From positions 728,501 through 792,500 of the forward strand of contig BSQZ01000080.1 in NCBI GenBank assembly GCA_033239005.1: a stretch of DNA of 64,000 nucleotides, given 5' to 3'. The translations under genes were made by a program, and so were the position numbers. Source of the DNA: Lamellibrachia satsuma. Taxonomy: Eukaryota > Annelida > Polychaeta > Sabellida > Siboglinidae. Below the pieces are notes generated by a model that saw only the letters and a program-made list of their open reading frames with translations, made no database searches and had not been told where the DNA came from. Each line of letters begins with the position of its first letter. The stretch's first letter is position 1. Positions 51,370 through 64,000 of this stretch are shown here, piece by piece.

Positions 51370-52213
51370 AGTTGTCAATCTGGCGCATCAGGGTCACCAG
51401 GGGATAGTGAAAACAAAACGTCTGACTAGAGGAAAGGTGTGGTTCCCTGGGGTAGATGCACTGGTCGAAAAGAAGGTGAAGAACTGCCTTGCCTGTCAAG
51501 AACTGCCTTGCCTCTCAAGCCAGCACACATCCGCCGAAATCGTACATGGAACCTCAGAAAATGTCAAAGCTACCTGCTGGTCGCAACAGATGAGTACATT
51601 CGGTTACCAGAAGTAGAAGTCACGAAATCAACATCGGCCTACTCCACGATCCCTAAGCTCGACAAGATGTTCATCACTCGTGGCGTCCTTGAAGAAGTTA
51701 AGTCGGACAACGGACCACCGTTTCAAAGCACTGACTTCAAACGTTTTGCTGAACACTCAGGCTTCAAACACAGCAAGATAACACCTGAATAGCCACAAGC
51801 CAAAAAAGAAGCTGAGAGATTCATGCGAACCCTTGAAAAGGATGTTCGCTGTGCAATGATCGAAAGAAAATGGTGGAAGCAGGAGATGTACCGATTCGTG
51901 CACAGCTATCGAGCAACGCCTCACAGCTCGACAGGAGTACTCTTGCCACGGCACTGTTTAACAGAAGCACCAGGGCAACCCTACCTGAAATCAAGACGTC
52001 ACTGTTTGACAAAATCATGAGGGAAACAGACGCCAAACCGTCAAATCTCCAACGAGGAGAGTCAGGAGACACGGTTCTGGTAAAGCAAAAGACTCCCTAC
52101 AAACCCCCAACTTATGAAGTTGTAGCGAGAAAAGGAACCGTGATCACAGCCAATAAGAATGATGACCACACAATCACACGCAATATCTCAACCACTCCGA
52201 GCCGTGTCGACTA
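51370..52213 (+). pseudogene. Ty3/gypsy integrase, broken
   Basis: The HHCC zinc-binding part is HQGHQGIVKTKRLT ... NCLACQ. Core pieces include VKSDNGPPFQSTDFKRFAEH and, after an in-frame TAG at about 51790, PQAKKEAERFMRTLEKDVRC. A C-terminal YEVVARKGTVITA segment follows. The catalytic region between CxxC and the SDNG motif is shortened and out of frame. Confidence 0.88.
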
Positions 52214-52520
52214 ACCTAAAATTAATGTCCGTATAGGCTATTAATAGTATGTCACAGGCCTAGGACCGCATACGGTCATAATAATGCTGTGAGACATTTG
52301 ACACCGCAATTGAGCCATTTCTGGAGGCATATACTGGCAACCTCTGCCTCCAGTGTGAGGATTATGTTTACAATTAGTAGTTAGTGCAATTGTGCTATTA
52401 CTTAATGAATTAATCTTTGATTGGACATTTACAGTGTTATACGTTAATCACATGAACATTACGGTTCTGAGATAGTGAATAAATGAGACATTAGTTCAGG
52501 TCTTATGGATGCTTTCATGT

Positions 52521-52660
52521 AAAGGGAGGAGGGATGTAATGTCTTGACTGAACTACAACTCGTTATCCCTCTCACTGGAAAAATAATGTAGCGTACCCAC
52601 GTACATCCGGGACTTAGAATTCAGGCGGACGTGCGGGAAAATAAAGCATGTTTTATTGTA
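52521..52660 (+). repeat. Polypurine tract and 3' LTR fragment
   Basis: The tract aaagggaggaggga (52521-52534) is followed directly by TGTAATGTCTTGACTG, a typical TG start of a gypsy LTR. An AATAAA at 52640-52645 could be the LTR polyadenylation signal. The LTR's right end is not clear. Confidence 0.7.
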
Positions 52661-52762
52661 AGCTTGTCTCGTCATTTAGTAAAGCACTAAAACTGTAGCC
52701 ATATAAATCCCATAATTGTTTTTTAACCAAACTAAGCAGTACATAAAACATTTGGGATTTTG

Positions 52763-53165
52763 TTCCGATACGTAACTGCCGACGAGTGATCTGCACGTGA
52801 ACTAAAAAAATACACCGGAAGTTCTTGTTTAACATATATTACAATGCATTATAATATTTACTAGTTATCTACAACAGGATATAAATTAGTTCTGAAATGG
52901 CAAAACAATATGACTTCATCTTGTGAGGATACTTTCGGATAGGGGACGCTCGTGTGGCTGCTTGCATTACATCGGGTATTGTACGGTGTATAAACAGTAG
53001 CTCTGATACAAATTACAATTAATCAATTACGTTTTGTAGAATAAAGATCCCTAATACCGAAAGACACGTTAAAACGTGGTGAAACAGAACAGTACAAGCA
53101 GTCCTAATTTGAATTTTATGCTGCGTTCGTCGTTTACATTTTGGATTATCGGGTAGGCCCTACAT
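52763..53165 (-). repeat. Inverted, diverged relict of the array spacer without U1
   Basis: The reverse complement aligns with the array unit. It has agtgatctgcacgtgaac (array agtgatctgcacgagaac), then ttactagttatctacaacag, ggggacgctcgtg, gggtattgtacggtgtataa, agacacgttaaaacgtggt and gaattttatgctgcgt, all in unit order. Between the gtgatctgcac block and the tacaatgcattataat block, the piece that in array units holds the upstream region and U1 (roughly 400 bp) is absent. Divergence is far greater than among array units. Confidence 0.85.
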
Positions 53166-53437
53166 AGGGTAGGCATAGTTATGTTAAGCTAATTCGTGTT
53201 TCGTACATGCGATCCGGATGGGTGTCGGAACCAGTAACATAAGATTGAAAACAGACACGTACTCACCATGATCACCCGAACTTATCATCACTCTCACAGT
53301 TACCCAGATAACCTATATCGGCGTCAATCTATGAACATCACACAACCTTGGCCATTGCCTGGACAGTAATCCCACATACACTATTCACGTGAAACGACAT
53401 GCAGGCATTCAAAGTTAGTGTAGGCTACCAGTCGCAT

Positions 53438-54085
53438 TCTTCAGAAAAGTAAATGTGGGGGTAGAAAACAATAAACAATGGCATATATAAGAAATATGTG
53501 ATTTATCAACAGCAGTTTCTAACGAACCCCGTTTTATACCAGAAGTACCAAAAAAACCTTTCTATCCAGAAGCACACTTCTTATAATGTATACTTTTATT
53601 GATCAAAATGGGGCTCAGTGGATACTGAATATTGGCACGAAATGTTTGCATTTATTAAAAAACCTAAAAATAGCCATTTTAAATAATCGATAATTGGATC
53701 AATAAATGAAACATTCCTTTGCTGAGAGTTCCTTAGACAGTGTCATTTGACATTGAAATTGTTATCCTTTATTGCCAGGTCAGAAATTGTTTGAAGAAAA
53801 GTAAATTCGGGGGTAGAAGCCAATGACATTTATCTGAAATTTGTGATTTATCAACAACAGTTTCGCACGAACCCCGTTTTGTACCAGAAGTACAAAAAAA
53901 TCTTTATAGCCGGAAACACACTTGTTATTATGTGTACTTTTATTCATCAAAGTGGGGTTTCAGTCGATACTAAATATTGGCACTAAACTTGTGCAATTTA
54001 TATTCAAAAGTCTAAAAATAGCTATTTTCATTAATCACTATTTGAATCAATAAAAGACAAATTCCTTGGTTAAGAGTTATTTATA
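53438..54085. repeat. Tandem duplication of ~300 bp, two diverged copies
   Basis: Copies at about 53438-53735 and 53795-54085 share agaaaagtaaat..gggggtag, gtgatttatcaaca.cagttt, cgaaccccgtttt.taccag and caataaa..aaa.attcct. No coding frame is conserved. Confidence 0.88.
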
Positions 54086-54386
54086 TAAGTGTAGATTGAC
54101 AATGCAGTGTGCTACATTGTACGTACAAAATGAATCATGTTGGAGAAGAGTGGCTAATTGTTGAAATATGCTATGTTATGTTATGCTATACAAATAGACC
54201 AATTCCATGCAACATTCGCAGTTAAAGCCTATACGATTCCAAGCCGAAACGTTGTCATGTCACATTCACTACGAGACAAATATCTTAAACATTTAGTTTG
54301 AGTCAACAGTCCATTCACATTTACTGGCTATATGTAGTAAATTAGTTGGTTTCAGTTGCTGTTAAGCACAGAACAGCTGTGTAGCG

Positions 54387-54407
54387 CGCCATCTTGGATT
54401 GGCCAAT
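54387..54407. promoter_or_regulatory. YY1-like site next to a palindromic CCAAT box
   Basis: CGCCATCTTGG (54387-54397), a good match to the YY1 motif, is followed at once by ATTGGCCAAT (54398-54407), which reads as a CCAAT box on both strands. Such pairs are typical of CpG-rich housekeeping promoters, but no adjacent coding exon was recognised. Confidence 0.4.
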
Positions 54408-55640
54408 ACCGGAACCTTTCCTAAGCGTAGTGTACGGAGCGCCTCTACGGGACGATCCGGGAACCAGAATAGATTTGGAGTTGTAACGAACGTGTGAGAT
54501 GTTTTTCCATTATAACACTGTGTTATATATTATGGATATTATGGACTATTAATAGTATACAACATCTGTTGATTCCAGATATATGCTAATCATTTTAAAA
54601 TATTTAATTTTCGACCTGAGCATTGTCTATGTGTGTATGGTAGTAGAAAAAAAACTCACGTCCGCAAACTATTCGACCATGTTCCTGTTAGGTATACATT
54701 CTAAGAAATGATGTTACAGTAACACAATTTATATCATAAAATGAAAGAAAAACACACTAGCTGCATACTATCGATTTACTGGTATGCTTAGGCCGCACAG
54801 TCAATCATAGAAGCTATAGGAGTTATACAAGTACATTGGAACCTTGTCTAACGACCATCCATGTATTACGATGACCTCAGAATTGCGATAACTTTTTTCA
54901 GTCAGTAAAATATTAATATTGATCACCGGAAGTAAAATAATCTTTGACGAGTAATTACGTTGTTTCGTAGTTTCCGTTTTGTTTATGTATATGGAAAATG
55001 CGTGTTTTATGGGCACGCAAAGAGCATGAATGTGCGTGACTGTTTGTGTATACATATGTTTGTGTATACATATGTTTGTGTGTACATATGTTTGTGTATA
55101 CATATGCGTGTGTTTGCACGAGTGTTACTCTTCCTACTGTTGTTCTATGAGACAACGATGCGTAGTTTAACTATGTGTATAAACCCATCCACACCAGTAA
55201 TGTTTCCACCACAACATGGCACCCGTCTGCGACGACGTTCCATCACACCCATTGCCCACCTGTCCTTCCCGCCCAGTTACTCCACGTCTTCGTGGCCTTC
55301 CCCGGGGAAACATTCTGCGAGACCCACATGGCGACGCTGAAGCGATTTGTTTTGTGTTCTCTACATGTCCGCCTTGGAGCCTTTTTGCCTGGGCGGGGCA
55401 AAAAATCGATGCGGCAGACGACAACGTCATCCGGGCGGCGACACCTGCGCTCTATTTGATGCTTTTGGCGCCTTATGACGTGAACAAGGTTAGCAATTTC
55501 TCTGTTTCTTTGTAGGCCTACATACACTCGTCTTCGCTCAAATATCATATTTTTATTATCAAAATGAACGTCACAACCACCGCCATAAATAATTTTCTCA
55601 TTGACTAAAATAATACAATGTTGGTTTCTTTGCAGTAAAT
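54408..55640. other. Intergenic stretch with a small GC-rich patch
   Basis: A 16-bp tandem repeat (tgtttgtgtatacata, 4 copies) lies at 55041-55105. At 55180-55480 a GC-richer patch opens short frames on both strands, none with a recognised domain. Otherwise nothing supportable. Confidence 0.4.
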
Positions 55641-57058
55641 TCATGTAGTGCTTGAGGAGGAAAAAGATAAGACAATTTTATTATCTAATAAATATACAAT
55701 ACCCCAAAGTACAGGTAATTTTGTGTACCCAGCCTAATTTTAGTAAAAATAATTCTTATTCTCTCAGGTAGCAATGTAATATGGTTCGAACTCGAATATA
55801 TTTTTTTAATAATGTATAGGTAATACATTTATCATTGTGAAATACATTTGGGGGCCATGTTTGAATATATTCGTCATGAAGTCTGATTTTAAGACACTTA
55901 TTTAGTCATTTGTGATTGACCAGATTAGGAAAGTGCCAAACGTTAGAAAGACCACTTTCACATAAAATATTTTGAGAACCAGGGAACTAGCAAGATGACG
56001 TAGGCATCGAACAACAGTGACGTCACGTCGTACGTCACGTCACGACGACGTAGCCTGGTTCCGGACTTATAGTGCTAGGGAAAAGCCGGGAACCAGTATA
56101 ACGGCGAGGAAATAATCTAACGATGTAGTCAAATTATACTGAATTCAACAGAGCTAGTTAAAAATCAGTTTTTTTCTCGACAACTTGCAGTAGTAACGGA
56201 TTATTATCTATGCCGGTTCAGACACGGGGTCGTAGAAGCGATGTCACAAACGCTCCTATAGGAAACGGTAAACGGCCAAGCTGTCGATCGTCTGTTTTCA
56301 CATGCCACTGCTAAAGAGAAACAAAGAGGAAACCTACACAAAGTTACGGAAAATTAATAAGATAGGTATTTATATAATTATTTATTAAACGTTTGCGTCT
56401 GTTTTGCGTTGAGGTCCCATCTAATATATACGCTTTATCTGTTTAAACTATAAAGATTGTTCAGCAGTTATAACACAATTGATATTAGAGAATCACGGGT
56501 GAAAGTAAAGCACAGCTGACACAGTGGGCGCATATAGAAATAAAAATATGAATGTTTGTTCTTATTATTATTATTATTTAGTACTTTATTTACGATGGAC
56601 CCCAGCATTCTACGCAATAATCCAAAAGATTCACAAAGTAGTGGAAGAATAAGAAGTAGAAAGTAGGAAGGCCAGAGAGTCGATGTTAGGCTCACTGACG
56701 TGAGTCAACAGAAGCGTAGTGTCGTCGTATGTAAGGAAGGACTAGCCTCAGGCCACCCACCGCCTCATCAAACTACGTCCATGAGCCTAGTTTCATGATG
56801 AGTATGGATGGCCGGGAGCAAAGTTTCAGCCCAAGCAATCCCACAGGGTGTATATATGGGTATTAAAGTGTAATAGTTAACGTCAATATACTGCAACATT
56901 TGTTATTTGCCTTTGGCGGACAACATTTCGGTTGTTTCTCCACAAAAAAAATTATTAAAATGAGTAAACGGTATTTTTCTTGGGACCCAATGGAACTCGC
57001 CGAGAGCCCTAAAACAAATAATCTAGATGAGACGAAAAGGCATTTGACTGTGATAGAA
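55641..57058. other. Gene-free stretch
   Basis: No coding or RNA gene recognised. It contains a short (ATT)n run near 56560-56578 and the CRE-like cluster listed separately. Confidence 0.4.
56018..56053. promoter_or_regulatory. Cluster of CRE-like TGACGTCA/ACGTCAC sites
   Basis: A perfect CRE palindrome TGACGTCA at 56018-56025 is followed within 30 bp by further cgtcacgt repeats and acgacgacg. CpG density is far above the local background. A gggaaccag-type motif is repeated nearby (55979 and 56089; cctggttcc at 56054). Confidence 0.4.
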
Positions 57059-58690
<1,632 letters not shown>

Positions 58691-58910
58691 GCGTGCGTGC
58701 GTTCGTTCGTTCGCGCGTGCGTGCGTGCGTGCGTGCGTGCGTGCATGCGTAGGCCTACGTTGCACGCCAGCATTTTAATTCTGCTGTATCGCCCACTTCG
58801 TCGTGGGCTAAACTTTGTCTTTGTTTATTTGTTCGTTTTGTTTGTTTGTTTGTTTGTTTGTTTATTTGTTTGTCTGTTTGTTTGTTTGTTTGTTTGTTTG
58901 TTTGTCGGTT
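58691..58910. repeat. (GCGT)n and (TTGT)n microsatellites
   Basis: A gcgt/gttc run covers about 58691-58750. After a short unique segment, a gttt/tttg run covers 58835-58905. Confidence 0.95.
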
Positions 58911-59605
58911 GTTGCTGCTGCTTCTTGTTAATACCTGACTAAATCAGTCGGCTCTACTCATAGACATTAAATAACATACTTAGTTTGACAACCATCTTTA
59001 TGGGATCTGTTAAAACTCTTTTTCACTGTGCGTGCTTCTTTTAAATGTGCCTTTATCCGAGTGGTGAGGTTAAGTCTCCCTTGTGGATGAGAAACTATGA
59101 ATTTCCACGTCGACCTTGTCTGTCATCGACCGGAGTGGGCGTTGACGGCTGACGACGACCTCATTAGTCGTCTGCCGTCGCCTGAGTGCGCGTAGTTGGA
59201 CCACGCCCTGACATTGACCCCGGTCGAGTTACGCCTATTCATCCTGTGTCTGTGCCAGCCGGCGAGTTCTGCGCTAGACTTCGCCAAAGCGTTGTTTATG
59301 TTTTGCGGCACGGATATAAATGTAAACAGTGGATGCGCCACTGGCTCGGGCGGAGTATCCAGAGATTATCACAGGGGATTGGTGGGGTACCAATAACGTT
59401 TGTATGTTTAGTTGTATGCCCGGCGTCTTGGGATTATACCAGTGGTAAAGAAAGCAGGATTATAATGTGTACACCGGGAGACGCCTTCAGAATAAATATC
59501 ATTCTGTGGGGACGCGGTGCTGCAAATTGCCGTTGCTGAATGAGTCTTTGTCTACTGAAATTTACGCTGTGTATAAGTGTTACCATTGTTGCAGCGACAC
59601 CTTCT
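58911..59605. other. Moderately GC-rich unique stretch, no gene recognised
   Basis: CpG-containing sequence with overlapping short ORFs at 59123-59541 in several frames. None has a known motif, and frames overlap on both strands. Confidence 0.35.
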
Positions 59606-59688
59606 GTGTGCGTGCGTGCGTCGTGCGTGCGTGCGTGCGTGCGTACGAGAGAGGGGGAGAAGAGGAGAGGAGAGGAGAGGAGAGGAGA

Positions 59689-59739
<51 letters not shown>

Positions 59740-59742
59740 CCT
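59606..59742. repeat. Compound microsatellite: GTGC, GAGAGG, then (AG)n
   Basis: gtgcgtgc runs to 59645, gagaggaga motifs to about 59690, and (AG)n to about 59740 with two interruptions. Confidence 0.95.
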
Positions 59743-60224
59743 TTAACAACGCTCCTCCTTACTGTCCTTGCTAGATACGCAACTCTTTCGGGTTTCCATG
59801 GCAACCGTTACGCGTTGGTGAGTCGACGAAAGCTCGTCTGACTGGGCGCGGATGGCCGACCTGTCGGGTTTATTTGCGGTGCTGCCAGGAATATCATTCG
59901 GCGCGTGTGAGCGGAACACGTCAGCGCCGAGGAACAACTAGTTCTTGGTTTGCTGCGAACGTCAGTCCCAGCTTCCCGAGTGATGACGTCACGACAACTC
60001 ATCCCGTGTGAATGACGAGAATGAGAGGCCGGTGGGTAGAGAGGACAGCGGGGGGGGGCTACTGAGTGTGGTCACGTTCAGGCATGTCCTTGCACCGAAT
60101 GTCTTCCCGCCCATCCCAACACAGAGGCGCGCACCCAAGCTCACAAGCACGTACGCACGCACACAATTATCTGTATCCATCTTTCTCTTGTCGCTCCCTC
60201 CGCCCGCCCCCCCTCGTTCGCTCG

Positions 60225-60227
<3 letters not shown>
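59743..60227. other. Unique stretch between microsatellites
   Basis: No gene recognised. Short ORFs here read into the neighbouring repeats and are low-complexity artefacts. Confidence 0.35.

Positions 60228-60303
<76 letters not shown>
60228..60303. repeat. (CT)n microsatellite, ~38 units
   Basis: Essentially uninterrupted ctctct run, directly joined to the CCCG tract. Confidence 0.98.
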
Positions 60304-60305
<2 letters not shown>

Positions 60306-60511
60306 GCCCGCCCGCCCGCCCGCCCGCCCGCCCGCCCGCCCGCCCGCCCGCCCGCCCGCCCGCCCGCCCGCCCGCCCGCCCGCCCGCCCGCCCGCCCGCC
60401 CGCCCGCCCGCCCGCCCGCCCGCCCGCCCGCCCGCCCGCCCGCCCGCCCGCCCGCCCGCCCGCCCGCCCGCCCGCCCGCCCGCCCGCCCGCCCGCCCGCC
60501 CGCCCGCCCGC
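60304..60511. repeat. (CCCG)n tetranucleotide tract, ~52 units
   Basis: About 208 bp of perfect cccg. The complementary strand is (CGGG)n and could form G-quadruplexes. The tract decays into ctcgccctccc and (CCCT)n up to about 60555, then (CACT)n to about 60575. All long Pro-Pro-Ala-Arg or Ala-Gly-Gly-Arg frames here are repeat translation, not genes. Confidence 0.98.
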
Positions 60512-60575
60512 TCGCCCTCCCTCCCTCCCGCCCTCCCTCCCTCCCTCCCTCCCTCTCTCACTCACTCACTCACTC

Positions 60576-60945
60576 TACCTCTCCCCCTTTCAATGCGCAA
60601 TTTGAGTGAATGGGTTTCCCCAAACGAGTGTCTTAAGTTTTAAGAAACTGCCTACCTGTGTGCTACTTCCTTGTGGGACTAGCCCCGGCGAGATGTCGAG
60701 GGTGCGGCTACAGGCGCCTGTCTACTCAGGTCAATCAATTAATTCGCCTCCAAACGACAACTACGAACCGCCTCCCTCTCTGTATAGCGTTCGTATCTCA
60801 TTTCAATTACGCGTTGCCCACCGGCTATGATTTGGTAGCCCGTGGAGAATGTGTTATGTCGTAGGTGTGGTAGGTATGTGTTATCTGAATAACTTACCAA
60901 ACACCAAACAGCAACAGTTGCTTGTCCACATAATAATTTACGAGA
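60576..60945. other. Unique stretch, nothing recognised
   Basis: No feature I can support between the CCCG/CCCT tract and the 68-bp repeat. Confidence 0.35.
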
Positions 60946-60950
60946 CACTC

Positions 60951-61357
60951 TCCAAACAGCCACATTACTTCCCCTGGCGTAGACGGTGGGTAGAAGGGAC
61001 CAACGGCTTTTAGTGTTCTCCAAACATCCACATTACTTCCCCTGGGGTAGACGGTGGGTAGAAGGGACCAAGAGTTTTTAGTATTTTCCAAACAGCCACA
61101 TTACTTCCCTGGCGTAGACGGTGGGTAGAAGGGACCAACGGCTTTTAGTGTTCTCCAAACATCGACATTACTTCCCCTGGCGTAGACGGTGGGTAGAAGG
61201 GACCAACAGTTTTTAGTATTCTCCAAACAGCCACATTACTTCCCTTGCGTAGACGGTGGATAGAAGGGACCAACGGCGTTTAGTGTTCTCCAAACAGCCA
61301 CATTACTTCCCCTGGCGTAGACGGTGGGTAGAAGGGACCAACAGCTTTTAGTGTCCT
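60951..61357. repeat. 68-bp tandem repeat, 6 copies
   Basis: cacattacttcc begins at 60961, 61029, 61097, (gacatt) 61164, 61232 and 61299. Each copy carries gtagacggtggg.agaaggga and ttttagt.tt.tcc. Alternation of catc and cagc before cacatt hints at two-unit expansion steps. Confidence 0.95.
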
Positions 61358-61627
61358 CCGAAGCCGACTTCTTACACTCATTCTCCAGGTGCCAGACGAG
61401 TCGCTACGTTGTATCAACTTGCTATGAAACAGCTTACTTTATACCTGCCTGGTATGCTACTTTGCATAGCATCAAATTGTACTAAATGCTTCATTTGTGT
61501 AATCTATCTCACAACAAAGGTTTTTCTCTAAAACTAAGTTTAACCTGTACTGGGCTTGCGCGCTTTCTCTGCAACTGACACCAACATCTGGAACGAATTC
61601 TACATCACTATATATAGTCATCTGAAA

Positions 61628-63562
61628 CTACATAATACTAGTTACCGTCCACACAACAAACTACATAATACTAGTTACCGTCCACACAACAAACTACATA
61701 ATACTATAGTTACAATCCACACAACAAACTACATAATACTGGTTACCGTCCACACAACAATCTACATAATAATAATTAACGTCCACACAACAAACTACAT
61801 AATACTATAGTTACCGTCCACACAACAAACTACATAATACTAATTACCGTCCACACAACAAACTACATAATACTATAGTTACAGTACACACAACAAACTA
61901 CATACTACTATAGTTACCGTCCACACAACAAACTACATAATACTAATTACCGTCCACACAACAAACTACATACTACTATAGTTACCGTCCACACAACAAA
62001 CTACATAATACTAATTACCGTCCACACAACAAACTACATAATACTATAGTTACCGTCCACACAACAAACTACATAATACTAATTATCGTCCACACAACAA
62101 ACTACATAATACTATAGTTACCGTCCACAAAAGAAACTACATAATACTAATTACCGTCCACACAACAAACTATATAATACTATAGTTACAGTATACACAA
62201 CAAACTACATAATACTAATTACCGTCCACACAACAAACTACATAATACTGTAGTTACCGTCCACGCAACACACTACATAATACTAGTTACCGTCCACACA
62301 ACAAACTACATAATACTATAGTTACCGTCCACACAACAAACTACATAATACTAATTACCGTCCAAACAACAAACTACATACTACTAATTACCGTCCACAC
62401 AACAAACTACATAATACTAGTTACCGTCCGCACAACAAACTACATAATACTAGTTACCGTCCACACAACAAACTACATAATACTAGTTACCGTCCACACA
62501 ACAAACTACATAATACTAGTTACCGTCCACACAACAAACTCAAGACATATTTGTTTGTTAGAAGCTGCATGTCCACCTTTAATCTTCGGCGACAGTTACC
62601 GTCCACACAACAAACTACATAATACTAATTACCGTCCACACAACAAACTACATAATACTATAGTTACCGTCCACACAACAAACTACATAATACTAATTAC
62701 CGTCCACACATCAAACTGCATAATATTAATTACCGTCCACACAACAAACTACATAATACTAGTTACCGTCCACACAACAAACTACATAATACTATAGTTA
62801 CCGTCCACACAACAAACTACATAATACTATAGTTACCGGCTACACAACAAACTACATAATACTAATTACCGTCCACACAACAAACTACATAATACTAGTT
62901 ACCGTCCACACAACAAACTACATAATACTAATTACCGTCCACACAACAAACTACATAATACTATAGTTACAGTCCACACAACAAACTACATAATACTATT
63001 TACCGTCCACACAACAAACTACATAATACTAGTTACCGTCCACACAACAAACTACATAATACTAATTACCGTCCAAACAACAAACTACATACTACTAATT
63101 ACCGTCCACACAACAAACTACATAATACTAGTTACCGTCCACACAACAAACTGCATAATACTAGTTACCGTCCACACAACAAACTACATAATACTAATTA
63201 CCGTCCAAACAACAAACTACATACTACTAATTACCGTCCACACAACAAACTACATAATACTAATTACCGTCCACACAACAAACTACATAATACTATAGTT
63301 ACAGTCCACACAACAAACTACATAATACTATTTACCGTCCACACAACAAACTACATAATACTAGTTACCGTCCACACAACAAACTACATAATACTAATTA
63401 CCGTCCAAACAACAAACTACATACTACTAATTACCGTCCACACAACAAACTACATAATACTAGTTACCGTCCACACAACAAACTACATAATACTATAGTT
63501 ACCGTCCACACAACACACTACATAATACTAGTTACCGTCCACACAACAAACTACATAATACT
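61628..63562. repeat. 33-35-bp minisatellite, more than 50 copies
   Basis: The unit is ttaccgtccacacaacaaac followed by tacataatac plus ta, ag, aat or tatag. Subtypes differ at the junction (tagtt, aatt, tatagtt) and at ccaaacaac / catactact. A unique 50-bp piece at about 62542-62595 splits the array. Blocks with the same subtype order recur about 330 bp apart (for example 62995-63125 and 63325-63455). Confidence 0.95.
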
Positions 63563-64000
63563 AACTTCGGCGACCCCTCGCTCTGACGACCTCCCCGCGC
63601 TCTGACGAATGTGAAGCCAATTATTGTATTTACAATGCAATAATCGTTTATCGCTGTCATTGCACTGAATTTGATTTAATTAAAATCAAAAACTGGGAAG
63701 AATTTCCCCTGATGAAGGGAAACACATAAAAATCTGAAATATAGAAACAAGATATTATGATAATTGTAATTTAATTTATTTAAATTATTCAACTGTATAT
63801 AATAATATAGTTGTTGTGCGTAATATATGATATGATATGAATTTTAAGGATATAACGACTTGTTATTCTAATGATCGTCTCGTTGACTGCGTGTTAAAAT
63901 AGACTCAATATAGCGCCGTATTGTATGCGAAAGGAAGCGAAACCTATAAAAGCAGCTACAAAGTAACAATTTCGGGTTAACGTGGAAATAAATCAAATAA
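63563..64000. other. Right end of window, nothing recognised
   Basis: AT-rich sequence after a short GC-rich patch (cttcggcgacccctcgctctg). No gene seen. Confidence 0.4.

Larger units (their letters stand above)
49110..52700 (+). mobile_element. Decayed Ty3/gypsy LTR retrotransposon
   Basis: Domains occur in the usual Ty3/gypsy order on the + strand: aspartic protease, reverse transcriptase, RNase H, then integrase. A purine-rich tract and a 3' LTR-like start follow. All parts carry stops and frameshifts. I found no 5' LTR copy or convincing gag, so the 5' part is missing or too diverged. The integrase zinc-finger region (HQGHQGIVKTK ... KVWFPGVDALVEK) matches a gypsy lineage common in aquatic animals. 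Confidence 0.9.

Noticed and set aside
55167..55644. Overlapping 94-133-codon ORFs on both strands in a GC-richer patch
   Set aside because: No recognised domain, frames overlap on both strands, and there is no supporting splice or start context.
60008..60643. Long ORFs rich in Pro-Ala-Arg or Ala-Gly-Arg on both strands
   Set aside because: They are translations of the (CCCG)n and (CT)n tracts; all frames are open because the repeat lacks stops.
63690..63740. Hammerhead-ribozyme-like CTGATGA ... GAAA words
   Set aside because: The required three helices around the core are not present; the nearby gggaa/ttccc pairing does not fit the fold.

Overview
The window is animal nuclear DNA. It shows split genes with GT-AG introns, tRNA-derived SINEs, LINE, hAT, pogo-like and Ty3/gypsy remnants, many micro- and minisatellites, and a spliceosomal snRNA array. 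The SINE style and the repeat mix fit a marine invertebrate, perhaps a lophotrochozoan such as a mollusc, but nothing here fixes the species.

Region by region. (1) 1-7.0 kb: the last three coding exons of a cytoplasmic dynein 1 heavy chain gene on the + strand (1875-1935, 5030-5126, 6378-6549). Its introns carry a SINE whose body has grown into a 59-bp minisatellite, a dead hAT transposase, a 65-bp triplet repeat and a pogo-like MITE. (2) 8.6-43.4 kb: the main feature, about 34.8 kb of head-to-tail ~1267-bp units, each with one 164-nt U1 snRNA sequence on the + strand. I count 27 U1 copies plus one unit that has lost its U1. The 5' splice-site-pairing end, U1A loop, Sm site (26 of 27) and stem-loops III and IV are intact. 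The stem-loop I loop departs from the near-universal U1-70K binding sequence in every copy, and helix H and stem II carry mismatches. Shared unit variants show higher-order duplication. (3) 43.4-48.6 kb: a rearranged array edge, long (TA)n tracts, a dispersed element also present at 57.06 kb, a LINE 3' end with a (TAAG)n tail, a 53-bp minisatellite and a SINE with clean target-site duplications. (4) 49.1-52.7 kb: a decayed Ty3/gypsy element whose reverse transcriptase is split by a 19-bp minisatellite. (5) 52.76-53.17 kb: an inverted, diverged piece of the array spacer that lacks U1. (6) 53.4-64 kb: intergenic DNA with duplications, simple repeats (including ~200 bp of CCCG), a 68-bp tandem repeat and a 33-35-bp minisatellite of nearly 2 kb.

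The only confident genes are the dynein 3' end and the U1 copies. The short conserved ORFs in the array spacer are most likely by-products of array homogenisation. The open biological question is whether these U1 copies are expressed as a variant U1 or form a U1-derived satellite.
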